Below are positions 43,586 through 53,682 of a DNA stretch of 64,000 bases, piece after piece (the first letter of the stretch is position 1; the number at the start of each line of letters is the position of its first letter). The notes under the pieces are model-generated. The model was not told the origin of the DNA. It did not search any database and saw only the letters and a list, made by a program, of their open reading frames with translations. Source of the stretch: Pristionchus mayeri. Lineage: Eukaryota; Nematoda; Chromadorea; Rhabditida; Neodiplogasteridae. The DNA lies in assembly GCA_036245805.1 (NCBI GenBank), contig BTRK01000006.1, positions 23,778,365 to 23,842,364 of the forward strand. The letters run 5' to 3'. The position numbers were made by a program, and so were the translations under genes.

Positions 43586-44206
43586 TCAGAATCTGCAGGA
43601 CATCCGTGCGCTGCCTGAGATTATCGATTGGATGATGTTGAAAGCCAAGTGATCTACGAACTCGTAGAGACCCGTTGCCTGAGGGGTGCACGTACACGGA
43701 CGACGCCACACCTGTGAGAGATCAAAGATCACTCTGGATATCGATTTCCTCCCCACCCATAGATCGAAGAAGTTTGGTCCTCTGATGTCTGGCAACTCTC
43801 TGACTACGTGGCCAGCAATGAGACCATACTTCTCGTTGACGAAGTAATTCACGTTGTCAGAGCACTGCACCTGCCATCAGACGATATATTACGGTATCCA
43901 GGGAAGACTGGGGGCGAATGTACCTTGAATGCAACAGGGGAATCGCCGTGATTTGTGATTGTGATAGTGTGCTTCTGAGGAGGTCGATCGTCCTGACGGA
44001 TCAAAGATCAACATCAGAATACAGTTTGATCTGCACCTTTCTTCCGTAATGAAGGTAGTTCTTGTTAATGGAGACTCGCATCTGGGGTTCGACAATCTAC
44101 AGTACTCTCAGTTATCGATGAAATATGTTCTGGAAACCTCGAGATCGGGATCATCGTTGGTCCATACGTAGATGTCAGAGGCAACGGCCACTTTCTTGAC
44201 GACCAT
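43586..44206 (-). CDS. MSP-domain protein, 145 aa, five exons
   Basis: Exons 44206-44138, 44096-44037, 43992-43924, 43870-43757 and 43711-43586 join in phase zero (438 bp, TGA). Residues about 24-105 form a major sperm protein-type immunoglobulin fold: QKHTITITNHGDSPVAFK, then VQCSDNVNYFV…YGLIAGH and RGPNFFDL. MSP domains occur in nematode sperm cytoskeletal proteins and in small MSP-domain and VAP-type proteins. The N-terminus (MVVKKVAVASDIYVWTNDDP) and the Cys-containing C-terminus (RRPCTCTPQATG) are unlike classical MSP, so it is an MSP-related protein, not MSP itself. Two introns contain GATCTTTGATC words. The last splice could be retained without a stop, giving a longer variant. Confidence 0.7.
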
Positions 44207-44350
44207 TCAGGAGAAAGAGCTTCGAAAGGAATGAATCGAGTGTGACTCATTCTTCATCATTTGACTGTCAAAATGTTGGTCTTCTCATAAATGAAATGGA
44301 CCTCCTTATTGCAAGGTGTCACAATACACTCCATAACGATTCCTCAACAT

Positions 44351-44423
44351 GGCCGCGTGGCGCAATGGATAACGCGTCTGCCTACGGAGCAGAAGATTGT
44401 AGGTTCGATCCCTACCGTGGTCG
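44351..44423 (+). tRNA. tRNA-Arg (anticodon ACG)
   Basis: Acceptor GGCCGCG pairs with CGTGGTC (with two G-U pairs); anticodon stem TCTGC/GCAGA around the loop CTACGGA gives ACG; T arm GTAGGTTCGATCCCTAC is perfect. Box A TGGCGCAATGG and box B GGTTCGATCCC are intact; a TTTT run follows. It stands just outside the left end of the 4.5 kb inverted repeat. Confidence 0.97.
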
Positions 44424-45464
44424 TAATTTTTGCACTCACAAGCACAATTTCTGTGCACAATTAACATAACACACGTCTTCTGTAAGAATGCAGCAAAAGT
44501 AACCAGTGTTGCCGCCAGGAAACATTCGTAGTCATGAATTTCGATGTTTTTTATGGAGAAAAAAAGTGCCGCGCACATGCTCGCGCGCTCTCAGTCCCGA
44601 GGATCTGACGAAATAGCATGCGAGAGTGAGAGAGAGCAGGTGAGTGAAGGAAAGCTCCGCTGAGTTCTGCGACCAAACTATAATCACGTGGAAATGGATG
44701 GACATCGCCAGTCACCCTCATCTTCGATGTTGTATGGAAACCGGGGTTCCTGTTATACTTCTTACTCTACCATATTGACAGCGCCAATGCTTTATTGCCA
44801 TGTTTTGCACTTTAGCGATTCTACACACGAACAAGAAGAGCTCCCATCTATCTATAAGGTCGTTACCCTCGTTTCTCTGTAAGGGGCGAAAATGTCCAGT
44901 AAATTCATTAATTAACTAGAAAAAGAGCGAAGTTGCAGCTTAGCGAAGTTGCTCGTCACATAATGTTGTATAGGAATCATCGTTAGCTTTCGTATCCACT
45001 TCTTACCCTATCGACAGGACCAGTTTGAACTGAAATATTAACAAGAAAGCGAATTATACAAGAATTCGGATAAGTTCCTGACCCTTCTCAATAAAAATCG
45101 ATAAATCTGACACGAAAACCAGTTTTTCAGGAAACAGACCCTAATGCTGAAGTTTTAGATAAGTAGAGCTATTTGTAGAACTCGGTGAGACGAGCAGAAT
45201 GCGAAAAAAAAGTTCGCTGTACTGTACGATCAAAATTGACCGAGTTACAGTATCCCAGAGGGGGATAAAAAAATCGACAATGAGCAAATTTGGCTTAACC
45301 AAAAAAAGGGCAGAGGTCTTCCTCGGACCCCCAATAGTATCCATAAACCAAGTTCCTATCTATACCTGCCGGACTAGGGCAGCCGGACTAGTTGACTATA
45401 ATGTCGTAGCGTCTGTCTGTCTGTCTGTCTGTCTGTGACGCCTACCGTATACCTCAAGGGTGCA

Positions 45465-46320
45465 TCACACCATAATGCATTTTCCCAAAACGCAGAAAAC
45501 TTAAATGCACGCTACCGTAACCCACCACACCACACACCATGGTGCATTTTACTAAATCATAGAAAAGTTAAATGCACGCTACCGTAACCCACCACACCAC
45601 ACACCATGGTGTGATTTACTAAATCGCAGAAAAGTTAAATGCACGCTACCGTATACCACACCACACACAATGGTTGATTTACTAAATCGCATAAAACTTA
45701 AATGCACGCTACCGTAATCCACCGCACCACACACCATGGTGCATTTTACCAAAACACAGAAAAGTTAAATGCACGCTACCGTAACCCACCACACCACACA
45801 CCATGGTGTGATTTACTAAATCGCAGAAAAGTTAAATGCACGCTACCGTAACCCACCACACCACACACGATGGTGCGATTTACTAAATCATAGAAAAGTT
45901 AAATGCACGCTACCGTAACCCACAACACCACACACCATGGTGTGATTTACTAAATCACAGAAAAGTTAAATGCTCGCTACCGTATACCACACCACACACC
46001 ATGGTGTGATTTACTAAACCGCAGAAAACTTAAATGCACACTACCGTATACCACACCACACACAATGGTTGATTTACTAAATCGCAGAAAAGTTAAATGC
46101 ACGCTACAGTATACCCACACCACGCACCATGGTGTGATTTACTAAATCGCACACCGCTTAAATGCACGCTACCTTATACCACACCACACACCATGGTGTG
46201 ATTTACTAAATCACATAAAACTTAAATTCACGCTACCGTATACCACACCACACACCATGGTGTGATTTACTAAATCGCGGAAAAGTTAAATGCACATACC
46301 CTCATCCCACCACACACCAC
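45465..46320. repeat. Minisatellite, about 63 bp unit, about 13 copies
   Basis: The unit contains CACACCATGGTGTGATTTAC, TAAATCGCAGAAAAGTTAAA and TGCACGCTACCGTAACCCAC. Copies differ in ATGGTG(C/T)GATTT and in CGTAACCCACC against CGTATACCACA. The ACACCATGGTGT core is itself a palindrome. It sits just inside the left arm of the large inverted repeat. Confidence 0.9.
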
Positions 46321-46369
46321 TGTCTCATGGCACCATACCATATACTCTCTCGCTGTTGTAAAATCATCC

Positions 46370-47075
46370 CAACCTGCTCTCACTCCCCGTAGCGTGATCG
46401 TTGTGAAAGGCTCGTGAGGCTGAGGGCGATCCGAAACTTTTTCGGATCGCCCGAGGCCTCACGAGCCTTTTACAACGTTTTAAGCAGGCTCTCACCAGTC
46501 GCTTACAATTATATTTTCATGCATACAACTGGTACCAAACGTGATTGACTGACATTCCATGCTGAATTTATTCAAAAATGCTTCCCAACCATGCTCTCAC
46601 TCCCCGCAGCGTGAGCGTTGTGAAAGGCTCGTGAGGCCGAGGGCGATCCGAAAAAGTTGGAATGGGGCTTCGCCCCATTCCAACTTTTTCGGATCGCCCT
46701 CGGCTTCGCCCCATTCCAACTTTTTCGGATCGCCCGAGGCCTCACGAGCCTTTTACAACGTTTTAAGCAGGCTCTCACCAGTCGCTTACAATTATATTTT
46801 CATGCATAAAACTGGTACTTAACGTGGTTGACTGATATCTACTGCGTAGTTCAATCAAAAATGCTTCCCAACCTGCTCTCACTCCCCGTAGCGTGAGCGT
46901 TGTGAAAGGCTCGTGAGGCCTCGGGCGATCCGAAAAAGTTGGAATGGGGCGAAGCTCGTGAGGCCTCGGGCGATCCGAAAAAGTTGGAATGGGGCGAAGC
47001 CCCATTCCAACTTTTTCGGATCGCCCGAGGCCTCACGAGCCTTTCACAACGTTTTAAGCAGGCTCTCAACAGTTA
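46370..47075. repeat. Three tandem units each carrying a growing GC hairpin
   Basis: Each unit starts CCCAACCTGCTCTCACTCCC or close to it, contains a hairpin with outer stem GGCTCGTGAGGC…GCCTCACGAGCC and inner stem GGCGATCCGAAA…TTTCGGATCGCC, and ends with TTTTAAGCAGGCTCTCA and, in the first two, a TTACAATTATATTTTCATGC tail. Unit 1 has the bare stem; units 2 and 3 have extra copies of AAAGTTGGAATGGGGC and its complement, giving longer or two-lobed hairpins. Confidence 0.85.
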
Positions 47076-47446
47076 CGTCCATTTTTTATCCTTAACACAC
47101 AACCCCGCGTAACGTAGCGACCGAAGGCTAGTTTCATCGAAATTCACCACTACAAATATTTCCTGGCGGCAGACATTCCTGCATTCTTACAGAAGACCCG
47201 TGATAAAACTACTCATAATCTTACTCGACTACTCACACTTCTTTGTTATGATGTAGATCAGTTTCCTTTTCTCCCCCATACTTGTCTGCACAACCGCTCT
47301 CCTCTCTTCTTCAAGTTTCCATCATCCGGGTATTTTCTCATTTTCGCATAAGAGCAATCTCGCACGAATTGGGGGAGGCGCTAGATAGTGATCTTCTCTT
47401 TGTTAGAGGGTGGTCTATCCATTCGTCCCCCACTCTTTTTATTGCA

Positions 47447-47627
47447 GTGTTCCCGCTGCGACAACCGAGTACCAATGAAATTGGAAGGAGGGGCACACAA
47501 AGGATCCCTTCGAAAGGACAAGAAGGATCTTGCAAATGACAACCTCCTCCTTCCATCCCTCTCCAGTCCCAATGCAATTTATCAGGATGAGCCTAACAAG
47601 AAGCGAGAGGAGGGCTGGGAGGACTAG
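47447..47627 (+). CDS. Possible terminal exon, unknown protein
   Basis: After an acceptor-like TTTTTATTGCAG the frame reads CSRCDNRVPMKLEGGAHKGS, then a basic stretch, and ends EGWED with TAG. The two Cys with CxxC spacing could be half of a zinc site. No upstream exon or start was identified inside the inverted repeat loop, so this is weak. Confidence 0.25.
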
Positions 47628-48112
47628 AATTAAGGGCGAACTATTCTTAGTCTCATTAGATGAGAGTCGGAGGGAGCAATAGCAAATGGAATATTGGATG
47701 CTAGGATGTCTCTCGTGACCCGTAATAGGATGAAGATGGAGGGCGTCATTCGATCATACAGCTGCCAGACCTCTTAAGTGCCCCTGTCACACTGGCATAC
47801 ACAATGAGGGAGATGGGGGGATAGAAAGAACTATCAGTCTTTTCGGGTTGCGAGAAGTGGTGGGCATCAATCAATCCCTTTAATAACGCCCTCATCTGTG
47901 CCTAGAAGGAACGCAGTTTCCGGAGTTCTCTCTAATCTGATCATTCAAGCAAGAAGTAATGCTCGGATGGCCACCCTTACAGAGAAACGAGAGTAACGAG
48001 CTGACGACCTTATAGATAGATAGATGGAAGCTCTTCTTGTTCGTGTGAGGTATACGGTAGGCGTCACAGACAGACAGACAGACAGACAGACGCTACGACA
48101 TTATAGTCAACT

Positions 48113-48290
48113 AGTCCGGTTGCCCCCGCCTTCGGCGGGGCCCCGTCCTAGCGGAGTAGGTTTCGCAATCACGTTTCACAATTTGTTGACGCGCCATCTC
48201 TGTCCCTCCCCATTTCGTAATTGTTTCGCAACTGTTTCGTAATCCGGACATACGGACAGACACACACTGCGCTTTATATATAGGTATAGA
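48113..48290. repeat. Dispersed repeat, copy 2
   Basis: Second copy of the 19835-19992 repeat (CTAGTCCGG…GGGGCCCCGTCCTAGCGGAG…TATATATAGGTATA). It interrupts the symmetry of the 4.5 kb inverted repeat, being almost absent at the matching place in the left arm. Confidence 0.85.
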
Positions 48291-49096
48291 TAGGAACTTG
48301 GTTTATGGATACTATTGGGGGTCCGAGGAAGACCTCTGCCCTTTTTTTGGTTAAGCCAAATTTGCTCATTGTCGATTTTTTTATCCCCCTCTGGGATACT
48401 GTAACTCGGTCAATTTTGATCGTACAGTACAGCGAACTTTTTTTTCGCATTCTGCTCGTCTCACCGAGTTCTACAAATAGCTCTACTTATCTAAAACTTC
48501 AGCATTAGGGTCTGTTTCCTGAAAAACTGGTTTTCGTGTCAGATTTATCGATTTTTATTGAGAAGGGTCAGGAACTTATCCGAATTCTTGTATAATTCGC
48601 TTTCTTGTTAATATTTCAGTTCAAACTGGTCCTGTCGATAGGGTAAGAAGTGGATACGAAAGCTAACGATGATTCCTATACAACATTATGTGACGAGCAA
48701 CTTCGCTAAGCTGCAACTTCGCTCTTTTTCTAGTTAATTAATGAATTTACTGGACATTTTCGCCCCTTACAGAGAAACGAGGGTAACGACCTTATAGATA
48801 GATGGGAGCTCTTCTTGTTCGTGTGTAGAATCGCTAAAGTGCAAAACATGGCAATAAAGCATTGGCGCTGTCAATATGGTAGAGTAAGAAGTATAACAGG
48901 AACCCCGGTTTCCATACAACATCGAAGATGAGGGTGACTGGCGATGTCCATCCATTTCCACGTGATTATAGTTTGGTCGCAGAACTCAGCGGAGCTTTCC
49001 TTCACTCACCTGCTCTCTCTCACTCTCGCATGCTATTTCGTCAGATCCTCGGGACTGAGAGCGCGCGAGCATGTGCGCGGCACTTTTTTTCTCTGC

Positions 49097-50840
49097 GTCT
49101 CTCCTCTCTCTGCCAGACTCCGCCCACTAGGCGGAGCAGTCTCTCCCGTTTATGCAGGCTCATTCGTAGTCGAGTCGCCGTAGTAGTCGCCCGCAGCTCT
49201 TGCTGCTCTTAGTACAATCGACTTTCGTCATATTTGTTTTCGCACAGACTGATCGTCAGGCGGTGTGTAAACTGAAGACTGGTAAGTTTATAGGCGTTCG
49301 TGTGGTCCCAGTGGTATGTGCTTCCCCATCTCTCGTTGTGAAGTACACTGTGTGGCTTTCCCTCTGTTGTGATGTGCTGTGTCGTGCTCCCAGCTGGGTA
49401 TGTTTCTTAGTCATGTCGCCATTGTGCATGTTCATGACTAGATCCATACTCAGCTGGGCTTGGCGTTGTGCGTGTGACCAACAGATGATATTAAATATTT
49501 ATGAGTAGCTAAGGTAATTCTAGAACGGGGATCATTAGCTGATCGGCAGTTCTGCGCGTGATGCGTGCGAAGTATAAGCATCCGTATCACAGCCGGACTG
49601 CTGTTCTGCCGATCTCATTTGCTCTCATAACGGATAATTAACCAACCGCTGATTCATGATATATTTTTCAGGAAAGTAGATTATGTTTATCCACTTTCCT
49701 CCGGGTTCCTGAAATCACTTTTTATCGAAATTGCGTTTCAAGTGTGAAGGACTATATTTCCTGAAGCGAAAAATTAATCATACGGAAAAGTAACGGGAGA
49801 GTATGGTTCGTGATTGTCGGCAGAATATTGCTGGTCACGAAAATATAGATTTCTCATTTTATGGAATGGTTCCTGTGGGTGGTTATCAATATGCCGAATG
49901 GGTCAAGATAAAATCGTAGTCCCGAGCAAAGTGCTCACCAGGTGGTCTATCCCGAGGGCAGGAAACAGCAGGAGGCCTCAGGGGCACAACCATCCATCTC
50001 ATACCCCCTTCTCGGCACCTGTCTCTATCAAGGGCATCCACGATCTGAGGGGTGTTGAGGGACGAGTAATCGTCAGTCGAGAGTGATTGCTCATCCCGAT
50101 ACTTTGATCTGTGCCGTAATTATGGGTCATCTAATGAGACATTACGTCGACTGATCTAGATAGCAACATTTTTACGAGCGACTGTAAGTGCACATCAAGG
50201 GGGGTCTAGGCGATTTGAGTTAGTGATGCGACAACGATCCACTGAAGATTAGTGGCAACTGTTTGGCGCGAGGTGCGAACAAAGAAGGTCTCCGAGGGTG
50301 AAAGGGCTATTAGGAGAGAAGGGAAGGGGAGACTGAATGCTCTTTCTTTCTCTCCTCGGCACAACTACGGAATAGTCACCACCCTTCCGTCATTTTCGAA
50401 AGCTTGAAACATTGAAAATCTTTATAACACAGATTCGGAAGGGAGAAATACCGAGATATGCCATAATGGAAAGAGGCGGACGGGTGTGTTGTGTAAGTAC
50501 AATAATCGAAGTTCGATCCACGGGCTGGGGTGGGGTGGAGCATATTGTATCTGGATAGTGTGCATGTGGGACCCATATAAACAACGAAATATCAACATCT
50601 GAGGAAATTGAGAGGGTGATGTAAGTACCATATAATGTCACGACGAAGTGTAAGGGGATATAGCCTACTCTGGTTACAACTGAAAAGCATTATAAGCCTA
50701 CTTGATGTCGGACACTGACAAGAATAATTATGCCTTACAAGTTGGTGGGGATACTATTAAATGAAGATTGTTTTTTAAACCCCGTTAAGAGTAGTGTCTA
50801 AGGGTGGATGGGGGGGGGGGGGGAACTGGTAAGGTATGAT
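49097..50840. other. Intergenic, no gene recognised
   Basis: Between the 4.5 kb inverted repeat and the unc-23 stop. Frames of up to 102 codons (49200-49508) lack motifs or splice context. A G(14) tract lies at 50810-50823, just downstream of the unc-23 stop codon. Confidence 0.35.
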
Positions 50841-53682
50841 CTACCACTGGGGAATGCAGGTTCTCTCCGCTCTCTCGATCTGAGTTATGATCTGTGCCAG
50901 CTTACGACGAATCTTCTTCTGGTCATCAGCCGTGCACTCGATCACCTTCAGTGCAATATTATCTCTCTATCCCCTTTCCTGTACTCTATTTTTCACAACG
51001 CGTCAAAGTAGATAGTACTTGTGCCTGGAAACGTTGGTCGATCGGTCCCGTCTCTTCAGGAGAGCAAGCATTCAGGAATCGACGGCATTGCTGAGAGGGA
51101 AAAGATTAGAAGGCAGGGAGAGGGAATTCTGGATTATGATCAGCCATCCTTTATCCCCACTCGTTGTAATCCCGAAACCATAATCTAAGCCTTCGGCAGA
51201 GACTAGCTGCGGCCTGCCTCAGACCGAAGTTACTGCCAAAGTAGACGCACGTGCACAGGGATTAATTGTCCTCCCTAGTTGATGTCATGATGTATGGAAC
51301 TTCTGCTCACCTCTTTGGTATTTGTGAGATCATCACTCATCTTGTTGATCATTCCCTCGATCAGAGTGTTCACCTGCACAAATCGATAGATAGATTACAT
51401 ATCTATGACTACGATATTCCAGTTGAATTAGTGTATTGTACCTGCGAGAGTGCCTGTTGCTGCTCGCTATTGCGAGGAGTGCTCACCAGAACCTGACGAT
51501 GGATTCATTCATTCATTCATCGTGGACCACCAAGAAAACAGCTTTTGAAAAATCATATACGAGTGAATGGACAATTTATAATTGGAATTTTTTAAATTTT
51601 TTAAAATCCAAATGGTAATCAGTAATGTAGTGTACCTCGACTGCTCTCGTTCTTGCCATGAGTCGATTCGCAGTTGCATTGATATCCTCGCGATCTCCTG
51701 CAAGGAAGACAATGAACTACCACGAAGAGCCGATCCGTAACTGATATCCGGAAGTTTGGTGATGTTCGATCTTCAGTTTCGTCACAAACAAGTTATTTGT
51801 TTCGTCTTCGTTCCTCGTTCATTCCCTCTCTCTATCTCAGATGACTGCCTCATCCCAAGTACAAATACCCCAGAAACACGTGAACACCCAAGTATTTCGG
51901 AAATTCCTACTGGTTACTGTAAACAAAACTGTTATCGTAATTGTAAATAAGCGCTTTAAAAACGTATGGAGAATAGATGAGACTTCATTTTATGATAAGG
52001 AAGAATGCCATTCGTATGTTCCAAAATGGACAGATATTCGTGCGATGAATGGATATCTACCGTACCTGCTCCCAGACGCATCAATTCCGTGTTGAGATTG
52101 AAGTTGGCGAGCATATCGACAATGGATTCCTTCTCTTGCTCGAGGAGACCCGCAGTCTCTCTGCAATTATCGATTGATTCTGCACCAACCTCGTTTCTCT
52201 CTATGCCATTTCAGAATCTTCCTCTCACCCTTTCCTCTCTCTCAATCACCCCCTTCCCATTGAGCACTCGTTATGTTTCTGAAAGGGCGAGTGACAGAGG
52301 GCGGAGAGATAAGTGCGAGTGGAGAGAGGGAGAGAAGCGAGAGGGACGGAGTAACATCCCGGAGAGTAGCCCCCCCCCTCCCTCAGAGAGATGAGAGAGG
52401 GAAAGACTCCTATTGATTGATCACTGCTTCAGGGGTCATCTCACACTCGAAAGAGTCCAGAGGGAAGAAGACAAAAATGCCTTTAAAAGGGGAGAATAGG
52501 TATGAGAAAAGCTGGGTGTTTCGATCCATAATGCAAAAGGTATTACACCCATTTCTTTCAAATTAGACAGTGAAGGAAACTATTTTCATTAACATATGCT
52601 GTTACGAGAGATGCACAGAAAAACTTAATTTTACTATATTTCAAACGCATAGTGAAATTTGGACTCCACAACTCAGCACAAATTCAGTAGCCAGGTTCTG
52701 TTATGTACATCGTGGTAGCCTTTGAACGGCTTATTCGCACAACGGAAACATCTGATCCACTAATATTCATTGTTTTACTAGTTCAATTTTCTTGTCCGTC
52801 TTTTTTTCCTGCTGTGATGGAACCATGCGTTGGAACAAAAATGAGTTCACCCAGAAGATGGTGGGGGGGGGGGGGGGGCATTCACTATTCTGCCAAAAGA
52901 TTTCCATTTACAGAATCGGAATACACATGATGTGGCCCAATGTGAAGGTTCGGATTCAATAAAGAAGTAAAATTTAAGTGCGCCGACAACCTATAGCTTG
53001 ATCAGTCATTTAGGATTGCACTCTTCCTCAAATTGGGACTACTTCAATTCCGGATTATTATTTATTTCCTTAGCTCGTCCACTTCATCATATTCATTCTA
53101 TCGATTAATCAATATTGAAAGTCTGACCTGAGCTGTTCTACTCTTCTCTCGATCTCATCCAGCATATGCACCATTTGGTCGTTGAAATCGTCGATCGATC
53201 GATTTCGAACCAGTCGAACGGGCACATCACGAGTATTGTTAGCGGCTGAGAATGGGTGGAAATTGACGAAGAGATTAGTAGAAAACGGGAGAAGACGTTA
53301 TTAGAATGTGAAAGAGAATATTTGTAAATTATCCGTCGTCATAGCTTTTGGTTTCACCTCAAAATTCAATCAAAATCTTATCTCAAACAATTACGGATAT
53401 TTTCTAGATTCTGTTTCAACAACCTTATGGCTATGAGTCTCTAGCTATTCAACATATGTACAAAGGACTGGAAATATTCACCACTCACCAGACATATTTG
53501 CGTGCTGACTTCCCGAGGTCGAACTCGCTGAGGAGACACTACCGTTGTCTGCAAACATCAGTGAATAATTGAAACAGATAATGTGAGATGTTCACTCCCG
53601 CACCATCACTCCTATAGCCCGTGCGGGGACTGTACTGCTGGTAGTATCCCGAGGGTGGCGTCAGTCTCCTATGCGGTGGCAT
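50841..53682 (-). CDS. unc-23: BAG2/UNC-23-type Hsp70 co-chaperone, 234 aa, nine exons
   Basis: Exons 53682-53604, 53548-53489, 53245-53128, 52160-52066, 51697-51636, 51492-51442, 51373-51311, 51090-51019 and 50945-50841 join in phase (705 bp, TAG). After a Ser/Pro/Tyr-rich start (MPPHRRLTPPSGYY) comes the conserved BAG2 order: a coiled coil (MLDEIERRVEQLRETAGLLE), DREDINATANRLMARTRAVE, VSTPRNSEQQQAL, then GPIDQRFQAQVIECTADDQK and KKIRRKLAQIITQIERAE. BAG2 proteins bind the Hsp70 nucleotide-binding domain through the C-terminal brand-new BAG domain, act as exchange factors and restrain CHIP-mediated ubiquitination. In C. elegans, UNC-23 is the single BAG2 and is needed for muscle attachment. 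The fit to human BAG2 motifs is from memory but strong. TACAG one base before the ATG suggests trans-splicing. Confidence 0.9.
52863..52878. repeat. G(16) homopolymer in unc-23 intron 3
   Basis: Uninterrupted run of 16 G within the intron 52161-53127. It belongs to a set of long G/C tracts in this window (see findings). Confidence 0.95.

Larger units (their letters stand above)
44555..49096. repeat. 4.5 kb inverted repeat with near-identical arms
   Basis: Left arm about 44555-45456, right arm about 48046-49096 in reverse complement. The match includes two stretches whose translations are identical in both arms: 44688-44882 against 48961-48767 and 45141-45344 against 48508-48305. The right arm has an extra dispersed repeat (48113-48290), largely missing from the left, where only CCGGACTAG scraps remain. 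The arms end next to a (CTGT)n / (ACAG)n microsatellite (about 45410-45437 and 48064-48092). The left outer border is about 130 bp from tRNA-Arg. Confidence 0.9.

Noticed and set aside
44010..44036. A 20-base intron inside MSP exon 2
   Set aside because: A donor 24 bases earlier (GTGCAG) gives a normal 44-base intron with the same acceptor and keeps phase.
45465..46320. Possible CRISPR-like array
   Set aside because: Repeats are contiguous minisatellite units without unique spacers, in a eukaryotic genome.
44688..48961. Identical short proteins encoded at 44688-44882/48767-48961 and 45141-45344/48305-48508
   Set aside because: Identity comes from the inverted-repeat arms; no motif or gene structure supports translation.
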